Shown: positions 9,050 to 17,211, numbered from the stretch's first letter. The stretch is 64,000 nt of DNA from CAYSLU01 sp964431965 (GCA_964431965.1 CAYSLU010000017.1:5077-69076), one strand, 5' to 3'. A program made the numbers and translations. Notes: a model not told the origin generated them from the sequence alone.

Positions 9050-10479
9050 GCGCGCCCGCGGCGGCCCTCCGGGTCGGCCTGTTCAGCATCGGGCTCGACA
9101 CCTACTGGCCCCAGTTCAAGGGGCTCAAGCGCCATCTGCTCGGCTACCACGCCGACATTCGCCGGCGCACGGAGGCGTGCGGGGTTGAGGTTGTCGACGC
9201 GGGGCTGATCGATAATCCCTCCGACGCTCGCGCCGCCGGGCGCCGCTTCCGGAGCGAGAACGTGGAACTGATCTTCCTGTTCATCTCCACGTACGCGCTC
9301 TCCTCGACCGTACTCCCGGTTGTTCAGGAGGCGGGCGTGCCGGTGGTGGTCCTCAACCTGCAGCCGGTGGCGCAGCTGGACTACGCCCGGTTCAACGCGC
9401 TGGGCGACCGCGGGCTGATGACGGGCGTGTGGCTGGAGCATTGCCAGGCCTGTTGCGCGCCGGAGATCGCCTGCGTGTTCAACCGCGCCGGCATCGACTA
9501 CCACCTGGTCACCGGCCATCTGCAGGAGGAGCTCCCGTGGACCGAGATCCGCGAGTGGGTGGATGCCGCCCGCGTGCGGCGCGTGATGCGGGACAATCGC
9601 GTCGGGGTGCTCGGTCACTACTATGGCGGGATGCTGGATGTCTACAGCGACATGACCCAGCACGCCGCGGCGTTCGGTTGTCACGTTGAACTCCTCGAGA
9701 TGTGCGAACTGCACGCCCTGCGCCAGGCGGTGACGCCGGCCCAGGTCCGCCGGAAGCTTGCGCAGGTACGCCGCGAGTTCGCCGTGTCGCCCGAGTGCTC
9801 CCGCGCCGAGTTGGATCGGGCGGCCCGCACCTCGGCCGCCCTCGACCAACTGGTGGCCCGGCACCGCCTGGGGTCGATGGCGTATTATTACGAGGGGCAG
9901 CCGGGCAACGCCTATGAGGACCTCGCCACCTCGGTGATCGCCGGCAACACCCTCCTTACGGCCCGCGGCGTGCCGGTCGCGGGCGAGTGCGAGTTCAAGA
10001 ACGTCCAGGCTATGAAGATCATGGATGCGTTCGGGGTGGGCGGCTCGTTCTCGGAGTTCTACCTGACCGACTTCACGGACGATGTGGTGTTCCTGGGGCA
10101 TGACGGGCCGGCGCACAGCGCCATCGCCGAGGGGCCGGTTGGGCTGGTGCCCCTGTCCGTGTACCACGGCAAGCCGGGTCGGGGACTGTCCATCCAGATG
10201 ACGGTGCGGCACGGGCCGGTGACGCTGCTGTCCGTGGTTCAGAACCGGCAGGGCGAACTGTCGCTGCTTGCGGCGGAGGCCGAGTCGGTGCCGGGCCCGG
10301 TGCTGCAGATCGGGAACACCAATAGCCGCTACCGGTTCTCCATCGGCGCGCGGGTGTTTCTGGACGAGTGGTCGAAGGCCGGTCCGGCCCACCACTGCGC
10401 GATCGGCGTGGGCCACATCGCGGCGCGCATCGCCAAACTGGGGGCCCTCCTGAAACTGCCGGTCCGGCGTGTGTGTTGA
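9046..10479 (+). CDS. L-arabinose/L-fucose isomerase-like sugar isomerase
   Basis: A 477-residue protein of the FucI/AraA fold, predicted to interconvert an aldose and a ketose using a divalent metal. The candidate metal ligands of AraA-type enzymes align well: Glu314 in GECEFKN, Glu337 in GSFSEFY, His352 in LGHDG and a histidine at 449-450 in AHHCAIG. The N-terminal Rossmann-like domain (VGLFSIGLDTYW) and the GHYYGGMLDVYSD segment also fit. It starts with GTG at 9046, overlapping the upstream stop, with GAGGAG six bases before. The pairing with a MEMO-AMMECR1 fusion is unusual. The exact sugar cannot be told; AraA-like is a better fit than FucI by length. Confidence 0.72.
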   Translation: MSAPAAALRVGLFSIGLDTYWPQFKGLKRHLLGYHADIRRRTEACGVEVVDAGLIDNPSDARAAGRRFRSENVELIFLFISTYALSSTVLPVVQEAGVPVVVLNLQPVAQLDYARFNALGDRGLMTGVWLEHCQACCAPEIACVFNRAGIDYHLVTGHLQEELPWTEIREWVDAARVRRVMRDNRVGVLGHYYGGMLDVYSDMTQHAAAFGCHVELLEMCELHALRQAVTPAQVRRKLAQVRREFAVSPECSRAELDRAARTSAALDQLVARHRLGSMAYYYEGQPGNAYEDLATSVIAGNTLLTARGVPVAGECEFKNVQAMKIMDAFGVGGSFSEFYLTDFTDDVVFLGHDGPAHSAIAEGPVGLVPLSVYHGKPGRGLSIQMTVRHGPVTLLSVVQNRQGELSLLAAEAESVPGPVLQIGNTNSRYRFSIGARVFLDEWSKAGPAHHCAIGVGHIAARIAKLGALLKLPVRRVC

Positions 10480-10502
10480 CGGCGTGCCGGAGAAGAATCG
10501 GC

Positions 10503-10531
10503 TTGATGCAGCCGAAGACCGTGGGTACGTT
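10503..10531 (+). promoter_or_regulatory. Promoter of the mla operon, implying a leaderless mRNA
   Basis: TTGATG (10503-10508), a 17-base spacer and TACGTT (10526-10531) end only eight bases before the mlaE ATG at 10540. Transcription would begin at or next to the start codon, which explains why no Shine-Dalgarno sequence is present. Confidence 0.4.
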
Positions 10532-10539
10532 CCGCACCC

Positions 10540-11328
10540 ATGAACGCGCTGGCAAGAGCAGGCGCTCCGATCGTGGAGCGCGCCGCCTACGTGCGGTACC
10601 TGGCGGCTGTCACGTGGGCCGGCGTCCGGCTCGGGTGTACGGCGGCCACGTGGCCCCGCACGGTGCGCGACGTGCTCGCGCGGCAGATCCTCTTCACCGG
10701 TGTCGAGGCCGGCTGGTTCATCGGCACGCTCGGCCTGCTGGTCGGCGTCTCGGTCGTGGTTCAGGCCCAGCTCTGGCTCTTCAAGTTCGGCCAGTCCGCG
10801 CTGCTCGGGCCGATCCTGGTGGCCGTGATCGTTCGGGAGGCCGGTCCGCTGCTGGTGAACTTCGCCGTCATCGGGCGGAGCGGGACCGCGATCGCAACCG
10901 AGCTGGCGAGCATGCGCGTGCATGACGAGATTCGCGTGATGGAGGCGCAGGGCCTGGACCCGCTCCGCTACCTGGTCGTCCCGCGGATGGCCGGCGTGAT
11001 GACCTCGGTCTTCGGCCTGACCATCCTCTTTGTCGCGCTGTCGCTCGTCAGCGGATACGGCTGCGGGCTGCTGATGGGCGCGCACGCGGCAACGCCGGGC
11101 GACTTCGCGGCGAGCGTGTTTCGCGAGATTGGCTGGGCGGACTGGATCGCGCTGGTGACGAAGACGCTCGTCCCGGGTTTGCTGACGGGCGCGATCTGCT
11201 CGATCGAGGGGCTGAGCATCCGGGGATCCGTGACGGAGGTGCCGCAGGCCGCGACCCGGGCCGTGGTGAAGTCGATCACGGCGCTGTTCGTGGTTTCGGC
11301 GGCGATTTCGGTCCTGACGTACCTGTGA
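10540..11328 (+). CDS. mlaE: MlaE-family ABC transporter permease
   Basis: Inner-membrane permease of the MCE/Mla phospholipid (or steroid-like lipid) transport system; 262 residues, the normal length. The core is visible: an amphipathic N-terminus, a long hydrophobic stretch GWFIGTLGLLVGVSVVVQ, the conserved GPILVAVIVREAGPLL turn, the cytoplasmic coupling segment ATELASMRVHDEIRVMEAQGLDPLRYLVVPR, and three later membrane segments. It heads an operon with an ATPase-like protein, an MCE protein and a lipoprotein, all overlapping by a few bases. There is no ribosome-binding site before the ATG. Confidence 0.9.
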   Translation: MNALARAGAPIVERAAYVRYLAAVTWAGVRLGCTAATWPRTVRDVLARQILFTGVEAGWFIGTLGLLVGVSVVVQAQLWLFKFGQSALLGPILVAVIVREAGPLLVNFAVIGRSGTAIATELASMRVHDEIRVMEAQGLDPLRYLVVPRMAGVMTSVFGLTILFVALSLVSGYGCGLLMGAHAATPGDFAASVFREIGWADWIALVTKTLVPGLLTGAICSIEGLSIRGSVTEVPQAATRAVVKSITALFVVSAAISVLTYL

Positions 11329-12044
11329 GCGCGACACACGACATGCAGGCCGCTGCGGCGGCGCTGGAGTTCGAGCTGGCCGACTTGCGCCCGGAGCGCA
11401 AGGACCAGGTTCCGCTCGAGCGCGTCGCGCTGCGGCTCGGGCGCGGCGAGATCGGGCTCGTTCTGGCGGAGCGGGGCCACGAGGATCTGCCGCTCGCGGA
11501 TGCGGCCGAGGGGCTGCTGTCGCCGGCCGCCGGCCGAGTCCGGCTGCTGGGGGTGGACTGGGCGGAGCGGTCGTACGACGAGGCCGTGTCGGTCCGGGGT
11601 CGGATTGGCCGCGTGTTCCTGAAGCCGGGGTGGGTGAGCAACCTGGACGTGATCGAGAACGTCACGCTGGCCCAGCGCCATCACACGGAGCGGCCGGTGG
11701 ACGAACTGGTGCGCGAGGCGCAGGACCGGGCGCGGCGCTTCGGTCTGGACGGGGTTCCGGCGGGTCGGCCCGCGTGGGTGCCGGCCGGCGATCTGCGTCG
11801 CTCGGAGTGGGTCCGGGCCTTCATGGGCGAGCCCGTGCTGGTGGTGCTCGAGCGGCCGATGGCCGCCGTTGCGGCGGCGCACGTGGACGGGCTGGTCTCC
11901 GAGGTGTGCGCCGCCGGTGCGCGGGGCACCGCGGTCTTGTGGGTAACGGGCGATTCGGAAGTGTGGGGGCATCCGGCCCTGGCGGGCGCCCGCCGCTGGT
12001 CCGTGCGCGGCGGCGCCGTGGTTCCTTTCGGGAGTTCAACATGA
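11325..12044 (+). CDS. MlaF-position ABC ATPase homologue with degenerate catalytic motifs
   Basis: A 239-residue protein in the place of the MlaF ATPase. The overall layout of an ABC nucleotide-binding domain can be followed: an N-terminal beta region, VFLKPGWVSNLDVIENVTL where the Q-loop should be, PAGDLRRSEWVRAFMGEP where the LSGG signature and following helix should be, VLVVLERPMA at Walker B, and VLWVTGD at the H-loop. Every catalytic motif is altered. The Walker A region reads LAERGHEDLPLAD with no GKS/T, LSGG is lost, the Walker B DE pair is ER, and the H-loop histidine is glycine. The reading frame is intact and uses GTG overlapping the mlaE stop (GTGA). It is probably expressed but unlikely to hydrolyse ATP. 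Confidence 0.7.
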   Translation: MSATHDMQAAAAALEFELADLRPERKDQVPLERVALRLGRGEIGLVLAERGHEDLPLADAAEGLLSPAAGRVRLLGVDWAERSYDEAVSVRGRIGRVFLKPGWVSNLDVIENVTLAQRHHTERPVDELVREAQDRARRFGLDGVPAGRPAWVPAGDLRRSEWVRAFMGEPVLVVLERPMAAVAAAHVDGLVSEVCAAGARGTAVLWVTGDSEVWGHPALAGARRWSVRGGAVVPFGSST

Positions 12045-12859
12045 CGAGTCCGAGCTTCAAGTTCCGGTACGTGAACGAAATCAGCGGGGCGTTCGTCCTG
12101 CTGGCCGTCGGCTTGCTGATCGCGGGCATCGTGCTCGCGGGGCACGCCCAGCGGTGGTTCGAGCGCAAGATGGTGGTCGAAACGGCGTTCCCGCTCGCCT
12201 ACGGGTCGTTCGGGCTCAAGAAGGGCGCCGAGGTCCGGATGCTCGACACGGTGGCCGGCCGCGTCCGGGACGTCGTGCCGAACGAGGCGGGCGAGATTGT
12301 CGTCACGTTCGAGGTCGCCGGCCCGTTCCGAAAGCTGGTCCGGGAGGACTCCGTGGCGCGGGCCAAGAAGACGTTCGGGGTGGCGGGCGACGCGTACCTG
12401 GAGCTGGCCGTCGGAGCCCGGTCCCGCCCGGCCGTGACGACCGGCCGCCGCGTTCCGTTCCAGAAGGACACCGACCTCATGGAGTCGATCCAGGCGACGC
12501 TCGACGGGCTCAAGGAGTCGCTGCCCAAGGTGCTGGGCAAGGCGGACGAAATCCTGACGCATGTGAACAACATCGTGAAGAGCATCGACGAGGGGGACGG
12601 CGCGGCCGGCCGGCTGATCAATGACCCGGAGGTCGGCGCGGCCGTCAAGCGGGCGGCCATCGACCTGCAGCGGACCACCGCGCAGATGCCGGGGCAGGTG
12701 GCCGGCGTGATGGACGAGGCGGGGCAGGTGCTGCGCGACGTCGACCGCCTGATCGAGGGGCTGCAGAAGCACTGGCTCGTGCGCGGCTACATCGAGCAGC
12801 CGGGCGCCACGCCGGTGATCCCGTCGTACCAGATTCCCCCGCTGCAAGGAGGCCGGTGA
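12041..12859 (+). CDS. mlaD: MCE-domain periplasmic lipid-binding protein (MlaD-like)
   Basis: A 272-residue protein with one N-terminal membrane anchor (about 13-35, GAFVLLAVGLLIAGIVLAG) and a periplasmic MCE domain (about 40-130, including AYGSFGLKKGAEVRMLDTVAGRV and a FGVAGDAYLEL end). A predicted helical region, TLDGLKESLPKVLGKADEILTHV onward in outline, follows and may form the multimer's central barrel. It is expected to ferry lipids between the permease and the outer membrane. The start ATG overlaps the upstream stop as ATGA and has GGGAG six bases before it. The helix ends with a proline-rich tail. Confidence 0.9.
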   Translation: MTSPSFKFRYVNEISGAFVLLAVGLLIAGIVLAGHAQRWFERKMVVETAFPLAYGSFGLKKGAEVRMLDTVAGRVRDVVPNEAGEIVVTFEVAGPFRKLVREDSVARAKKTFGVAGDAYLELAVGARSRPAVTTGRRVPFQKDTDLMESIQATLDGLKESLPKVLGKADEILTHVNNIVKSIDEGDGAAGRLINDPEVGAAVKRAAIDLQRTTAQMPGQVAGVMDEAGQVLRDVDRLIEGLQKHWLVRGYIEQPGATPVIPSYQIPPLQGGR

Positions 12860-13791
12860 TGCGCCGTATCATGTGGATTGCGGTGGCGGCCTGCGCGGCG
12901 GGGCTGGCCGGCGGATGCGTGGGGCACCGGGTGGCCGCCGTGGATCCGGAAATCCGGCGCTCGGCGGACGCGGCGGGCGCCGCGCTGGCGGCGGGCGCAA
13001 CGGATCGGGCCGCGGCCGGCTATGAGGCGGCGCTGACCCGGGCGGCGCTAATTGACGCTCCGGCCGAAATCGCCCGCAACGCGCACAACCTGGCCGCCGT
13101 TCTCGTGTCGGCCGGCCGGCTGGACGAAGCGGACCGTCGGGTCGATCAGGCGCTCTCGTCAGGCGGGTTCGACGATGCGGGGCGGGCGAACGCGCTGCTG
13201 CTGAAGTCGGCCATCCAGCGCGGCCGCGGAAACGCCGAGGCATCGCACGACCTGGCCGAGGAGGCATTTGTCGCGGCGCAGGGCATCGGCCGGCGTCCGG
13301 CCATGATTCACGCGCGGCTGCTGTGCGCGGAGCTGGATCTCGCGGCGGACCGGATTCCCACGGCCCGGCTGGAACTGGCGCTGGCGCGTCAGTTCGTGCG
13401 GCGCGACACGCCGCCCGAGCTCTGCGCGTGGGTGGAGCGGCTGGACGGGGTTCTGCTGGTGCGGGACCGTCGCTTTGCCGACGCGGCGGCGCGCTTCGAC
13501 GCGGCGGCGGGCCGCCTCAAGGCCGCCGGCCGCTACCGGGACATGGCCTCCGCGCTCGTGCTGGCGGGCGCCGCGCTGGATCAGGCCGAGTCGTGGGCGG
13601 CCGCGACCGACCGCTATCTGCGGGCCGGCCGCAGCCAGGCGGCGGCCGGCGACGCCGCGGACGCCGCGGAGAGTGCGCGGCTGGCCGCCGCCTCGGCGGC
13701 CCGGGCATCCGATGCCGCGCTACAGGCGCGGGTCCAGGCCTGGTCGGGAACGCTCTTCCCGGCGGGGCCGTCCGGTCGCGGCAAGCCGTGA
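12859..13791 (+). CDS. TPR-like lipoprotein of the mla operon
   Basis: A 310-residue predicted lipoprotein: a short charged start (MRRIMW), a hydrophobic segment and the lipobox LAGGC with the lipidated Cys at about residue 20. The rest is Ala-rich helical repeats (GAALAAGATDRAAAGYEAAL, NAHNLAAVLVSAGRLDEADR, AGRYRDMASALVLAGAALDQ) resembling tetratricopeptide repeats. Its start overlaps the mlaD stop as TGATG, with AAGGAGG seven bases upstream, so it is certainly in the operon. By position it could take the role of the periplasmic or outer-membrane partner of the MCE pathway; this is inference, as it is not similar to MlaA or MlaC by eye. Confidence 0.75.
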   Translation: MRRIMWIAVAACAAGLAGGCVGHRVAAVDPEIRRSADAAGAALAAGATDRAAAGYEAALTRAALIDAPAEIARNAHNLAAVLVSAGRLDEADRRVDQALSSGGFDDAGRANALLLKSAIQRGRGNAEASHDLAEEAFVAAQGIGRRPAMIHARLLCAELDLAADRIPTARLELALARQFVRRDTPPELCAWVERLDGVLLVRDRRFADAAARFDAAAGRLKAAGRYRDMASALVLAGAALDQAESWAAATDRYLRAGRSQAAAGDAADAAESARLAAASAARASDAALQARVQAWSGTLFPAGPSGRGKP

Positions 13792-13853
13792 TGTCCGGCC
13801 CTGATACTCGCCGGAACCTTCGGCCGTTCAAGGGGTAAGTGGAGGTCGGCGCA

Positions 13854-15068
13854 CTATCGTCGCTTCCGCGCGCGGTGCGGCGACGGGGGGTGGCCCGCGG
13901 CCGGGTTATGCGCGCGGTATTCGCGGACCAGGGCGTCAAGCAACTCGGCGCGCCGGGCGTAAAGGCGCCGGGGCTTCCGGGGGCGGACCGACGACAGCGC
14001 GTAGTGGGCGATGATCGGCAGCGCCACGGTGGAGTCGAGGTAGCACACGATGGCGTCCGGGAGCCGGTTGGGGTCGACCTTGCCCCATGAGACGGCCTCC
14101 TGCGGCGTGGCGCCGGAGAGCCCTCCGGTGTCCGGCCGCGCGTCCGTGATCTGGAGGAAGTAGTCGTGCCCCGCTTCCTTGATGCGGAGCACCTCCTGGA
14201 TCTGCGGCTCCGTCTGGAGCATGAAGTTTTTGGGGCTGCCGCCGCCGACCAGGAACGCCGCGGAGCGCCCGCCGGAGCGCTTGGCGTTGAGCACGAACGC
14301 CGTGGTCTCGTTGACGTCGATGCTCGGGTTGATCCGCAGTTTGTTGCCTTCCAGTTCCACGCCCGCGATGTTCATGCCGATCGTCGAGTCGCCGGGCGAG
14401 CTCGTGTAGATCGGCACGCCGGACCGGTAGGCGGCGGCGACGAAGGAAACATCCGTGAGCCCGTTCTGCTCCTCCCACTGGGCGGCGTAGCGCCCGATGT
14501 GATGGTGCAACTCGGCCGTTCCCATTTCCTTCTGAAACTCGGGCTGGACCAGGATGGTGCGCAGGATCTCGTCGGTCGCCATCAGGCCGTCCGAATAGCC
14601 GATGAACACGTCGTAGATGCGCACGATATCGTTCTTCCGCAGGTCCGCGTCGTCCACGACCGGCGTGCCCACGCGGACCGGGAAGTCGAAGGCGAAGTGG
14701 AGGTCATGGTAGACGTTGGCTCCCGTGGAGACGATCCAGTCCACGAATCCGGCCTTGATCAGGGGGACGAGGACGGCGCAGCCCAGCCCGGCAGGGGTCA
14801 GCGCGCCGGCGAGGCTCATGCCCACGGTGACGTCCGTGCGGAGCATCTGCTCCGAGAACAGCCGGCAGCTCTCCTTGAGCCGGGCCGAGTTGTACGCCAG
14901 GAAAACGGAATCGACGAGCGTCTTGACCGACTCCCGGCCCGTCAGCCCCTTGGGGCGGATGCGTTCGCCGGACAGGTACTTGGCGCGGTGCGGACAGTCC
15001 TTCTTCCGCATCCAGTCGGGGCGCTCGTCGTCGGTTGCACGTCTCGGTTCCTTCTTCTTCACGGTCAT
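13854..15068 (-). CDS. Deoxyhypusine-synthase-like protein
   Basis: A 404-residue member of the deoxyhypusine synthase family, which uses NAD and spermidine to move an aminobutyl group. Bacteria lack the eIF5A substrate, and bacterial relatives are thought to act on polyamines or unknown targets. The catalytic lysine is kept: Lys330 in EAVSWGKVDPN, equal to the lysine that forms the enzyme-imine intermediate. Also conserved are AELHHHIGRY, YTSSPGDSTIGMNIA and FLVGGGSPKNF. The N-terminus is highly charged and the C-terminus is Arg/Pro-rich. The ATG at 15068 follows GGGGAG. It converges on the mla operon and lies 2.5 kb from two polyamine genes, which supports a homospermidine-type or related polyamine function. 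Confidence 0.88.
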   Translation of the reverse strand: MTVKKKEPRRATDDERPDWMRKKDCPHRAKYLSGERIRPKGLTGRESVKTLVDSVFLAYNSARLKESCRLFSEQMLRTDVTVGMSLAGALTPAGLGCAVLVPLIKAGFVDWIVSTGANVYHDLHFAFDFPVRVGTPVVDDADLRKNDIVRIYDVFIGYSDGLMATDEILRTILVQPEFQKEMGTAELHHHIGRYAAQWEEQNGLTDVSFVAAAYRSGVPIYTSSPGDSTIGMNIAGVELEGNKLRINPSIDVNETTAFVLNAKRSGGRSAAFLVGGGSPKNFMLQTEPQIQEVLRIKEAGHDYFLQITDARPDTGGLSGATPQEAVSWGKVDPNRLPDAIVCYLDSTVALPIIAHYALSSVRPRKPRRLYARRAELLDALVREYRAHNPAAGHPPSPHRARKRR

Positions 15069-15197
15069 CTTCTCCCCAGCCGCTCCCGGGCGCGCACTCG
15101 CTGCGGGCGAGGGATCCGCGGCCTCAAACGGCGGGTACTATACGCCGACAGATACCCGTACGCCACTCCGCACCACACCGTTACCAGGAAATCCCCG

Positions 15198-15274
15198 CTG
15201 TTGACGCCCAGGAGGACATATCGCCCGTACCCGTCCGGTCCAGAGCGTCAACACGCCCCGGATGCTGTTGACGA
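15198..15274. repeat. Three copies of a TGTTGACG motif in the gap upstream of the deoxyhypusine-synthase-like gene
   Basis: CTGTTGACGC (15198-15207), its inverted form GCGTCAACAC (15245-15254) and CTGTTGACGA (15265-15274) lie within 77 bp of a 275-bp non-coding gap. They may be operator-like sites. A possible -10 box (TATAGT, minus strand, 15141-15136) lies nearer the gene. Confidence 0.4.
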
Positions 15275-15343
15275 TCGTATCACCCATGGCTTGGCCCCAG
15301 CGCTCAGGTGGTCACGCCGGGCATCCCGCCTCAGACGGCGGCG

Positions 15344-15661
15344 CTAGTTTGCAGGCGGTGGCTGGCCCGGTTGATCGGGTTTCTTGCGGTCATCAATGAG
15401 GGTCATACTCTGCACACGCTTCCGTTCGTCCTCCTGGGGATCGACGGAAGTCGGAGTTCTGACGGCAGCCGCGTCCTTCACAGTCATCGGCGGCGGCGAC
15501 TCGGACTGCCGAACCCGTGGCAGACCGGTATTGGTGCCACCCGTCACGCCGGCCGATGGCTGTGTCGCGTTCCGACCGCAGCCGACGGCAACGACACAGG
15601 CCAGCACGGCGATCGCAATCGTCTTCGTCTTCGTCCTTCCTTGGGGCCACAGCAGCAGCAT
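15344..15661 (-). CDS. Small predicted lipoprotein
   Basis: A 105-residue product from ATG at 15661. The n-region holds RTKTK, the hydrophobic core is IAIAVLACVVAVG, and the lipobox ends in Cys30 (AVGCG). The mature part is short, Pro/Thr-rich and hydrophilic and ends in PPPAN. This suggests an unstructured surface or periplasmic tether. I do not recognise a family. The codon use matches its neighbours and the signal peptide supports a real gene, but the mature part is low in information. Confidence 0.5.
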   Translation of the reverse strand: MLLLWPQGRTKTKTIAIAVLACVVAVGCGRNATQPSAGVTGGTNTGLPRVRQSESPPPMTVKDAAAVRTPTSVDPQEDERKRVQSMTLIDDRKKPDQPGQPPPAN

Positions 15662-15762
15662 CTGAGACGGATGTCGCAAATGCCAAGGCAGGGAGTATGG
15701 GGCGCTCCGGCGGGCGCTCAAGCGAAAAGACTGACCTCTGAATATCGAACCGCACACCGCTA

Positions 15763-15850
15763 GGGGTCAGGGCGCAATCGCTTGTTGAGACGGGCCCCCC
15801 CATCGCTTGGACCCCCAACATACAAATGGCGAATGGCGAGCCCTGACCCC
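15763..15850. repeat. Inverted repeat with GGGGTCAGGGC arms
   Basis: GGGGTCAGGGC (15763-15773) and GCCCTGACCCC (15840-15850) are perfect inverted 11-mers. The right end, TGGCGAATGGCGAGCCCTGACCCC at 15827-15850 in outline, recurs almost unchanged at 27942-27965, so this is a dispersed repeat of the chromosome. Confidence 0.6.
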
Positions 15851-15877
15851 GAATGCCCCGAATGCCCTTGGTTTCTC

Positions 15878-16306
15878 TCAGCCCAGCGGGTTGCGCCACC
15901 GGATGCCAGGGAAGCGCGAAAAGTCGGAATCGGTGGAGATGATCTCGCACCCGTGTTCGAGTGCCAGAGCGGCCAGGTGGGCGTCTGTCACAAGGTTTGC
16001 GACCGCCTGCCCCTCTCGAAGCAATTGCTCGAAAACGGTCCAGTGTCGCGCGGTCGGATTCACAACTCGCGTACATGGCTGATCCAGCCAGCTCTGGACG
16101 CGTGTCATCGCCTGATCGAGAGAGAGCGGATGCTCGAAGACGCGCGGGTTCGTGCCGATGCGAAGGAACGCGCCAAGGACCGTCCAGCAGAGACACACGG
16201 GGGAACTCCCCGAGAGGGCGTCGTCCCACCATGTGCGCGCTTTGACATGATGCGGACTGAGTTGGTCCTCCGCATACAGCAGGATGTTTGCATCCACCAG
16301 GATCAC
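15878..16306 (-). CDS. vapC: PIN-domain ribonuclease toxin (VapC family)
   Basis: A 142-residue PIN-domain protein, predicted to be the toxin of a type II toxin-antitoxin pair that cleaves RNA with a metal site of acidic residues. Asp5 in ILVDANILLY, a glutamate-poor middle, the pair VTDAHLAALALEHG and the final STDSDFSRFPGIRW are classic VapC features. The ATG overlaps the antitoxin stop by four bases (ATGA), as usual for vapBC. Family length is normal. Lone vapBC modules are commonly transferred, and the repeats around this one fit an accessory patch. Confidence 0.88.
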   Translation of the reverse strand: MILVDANILLYAEDQLSPHHVKARTWWDDALSGSSPVCLCWTVLGAFLRIGTNPRVFEHPLSLDQAMTRVQSWLDQPCTRVVNPTARHWTVFEQLLREGQAVANLVTDAHLAALALEHGCEIISTDSDFSRFPGIRWRNPLG

Positions 16307-16548
16307 CGGTGCGCCTCACCCTCGACCTGCGCGATCAACTCCTGGATGTTGTCCAGATTTCTGCCCGCCTTCAGTCCCAGTTTGTGGGGCTGGGTCTGAT
16401 ACGCTCGGGAGCGCGCCGGCTCCTCCACAACCTTCAGGCCGGCGCGGAGCGCCTCATTCACCACACATCGGAACGGACTACGCAGTCGGCCGGCAAGCGA
16501 CCTTGCCCGGTCTAGGACATCATCGTCTATAGTCAACGTCGTTCTCAT
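16303..16548 (-). CDS. vapB: Ribbon-helix-helix antitoxin (VapB family)
   Basis: An 81-residue antitoxin. The N-terminus MRTTLTIDDDVLDRARSLAG is a typical ribbon-helix-helix start (beta strand then helix), which binds DNA and represses the operon. The C-terminal half (KLGLKAGRNLDNIQELIAQ) would neutralise the PIN toxin. There is no Shine-Dalgarno sequence, and the -10 box of a good promoter ends six bases before the ATG, so the message is probably leaderless. Confidence 0.85.
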   Translation of the reverse strand: MRTTLTIDDDVLDRARSLAGRLRSPFRCVVNEALRAGLKVVEEPARSRAYQTQPHKLGLKAGRNLDNIQELIAQVEGEAHR

Positions 16549-16554
16549 GACGGC

Positions 16555-16583
16555 ATAGTAGCATCATGTTGCTTGATGTCCAA
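16555..16583 (-). promoter_or_regulatory. Promoter of vapBC (leaderless)
   Basis: Minus strand TTGGAC (16583-16578), a 17-base spacer and TACTAT (16560-16555). The same two hexamers at the same spacing occur at 44925-44897. The start codon lies at 16548. Confidence 0.55.
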
Positions 16584-16702
16584 GCATCATTCCTCTCGAT
16601 GCCGCCATACGCCTTCGTCCTGCACTCTCCCCCCGCGGCCCGTCCGCCTCCGAAGCTCCGCGCGAGTCAGTCACGGCTCGTCATCAGCACGTACGCAGGC
16701 AT

Positions 16703-16770
16703 GAATCGCCGGATGCGGACCCGCACGTCCGGTGATGTGGGAGCGGGGAGCCAATCACTCCCCGCGACCC
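16703..16770 (+). mobile_element. Probable group II intron 3' end (domains V-VI), degenerate
   Basis: The segment folds as the domain V helix of group II introns: CGCCGGA pairs with TCCGGTG around a TGCGG/CCGCA inner stem with the usual CG bulge. A second perfect 8-bp hairpin follows (GCGGGGAG 16743-16750 / CTCCCCGC 16758-16765), as domain VI, and then GACCCG. The catalytic AGC triad at the start of domain V is not intact and the cap loop is short, so this copy is dead. No maturase gene remains. Confidence 0.42.
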
Positions 16771-16799
16771 GCTTCTGCATCCGAATCTTCCTTGCCGGT

Positions 16800-17150
16800 T
16801 CATTCCAACCGCCGGTGCACAAAGGCGCCGTCTTTCACCTTCCGCGATGCCTCCGCCATGAGCCGTTCAAGGCCCGGTCGGATGTTGACCTTATAGAAGT
16901 CCATCGCGGCGTCTTCAGATGGGAAGGTCTCGGCCGATTGCCATTCCTGGGGTTCTCCGGTGCACTCGGCATTGTCCCACGAATGAACGATGGCGCGGTA
17001 CGCGTCGACGGCGGGATCAAAGGAAACCCCGCCTTTCATTCGGATGGCCGCCTTCAAACCGGATGCAGCCGTCTCCCTCTTGGCGGCGCAGCACTTCTTG
17101 AACTTCTTGCCGCTGCCGCACGGGCAGGGGTCATTTCGTCCCACATTCAT
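16800..17150 (-). CDS. SEC-C zinc-motif protein
   Basis: A 116-residue protein starting MNVGRNDPCPCGSGKKFKKCC, the SEC-C zinc-binding motif (CxCx8CC) found at the SecA C-terminus and in many small proteins of unknown role. Here the motif is N-terminal. The remainder contains EWQSAETFPSEDAAMDFYKV and a basic C-terminal end, which resemble no domain I can name. The start at 17150 has GGAAG upstream. Possible roles are ribosome or SecB binding through SEC-C. Group II intron-like debris lies on both sides. Confidence 0.78.
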   Translation of the reverse strand: MNVGRNDPCPCGSGKKFKKCCAAKRETAASGLKAAIRMKGGVSFDPAVDAYRAIVHSWDNAECTGEPQEWQSAETFPSEDAAMDFYKVNIRPGLERLMAEASRKVKDGAFVHRRLE

Positions 17151-17211
17151 CGCTTCTTCCTCGGGCAGAACGTCGCAAACCTGCCTGAGCCGCGCGAGCG
17201 GCGATAGGCTG

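Noticed and set aside
8563..11337. A 924-codon minus-strand open frame opposite the isomerase and mlaE
   Set aside because: Composition is the typical GC-rich shadow, with no motif and no initiation signal; the plus-strand proteins are recognisable.
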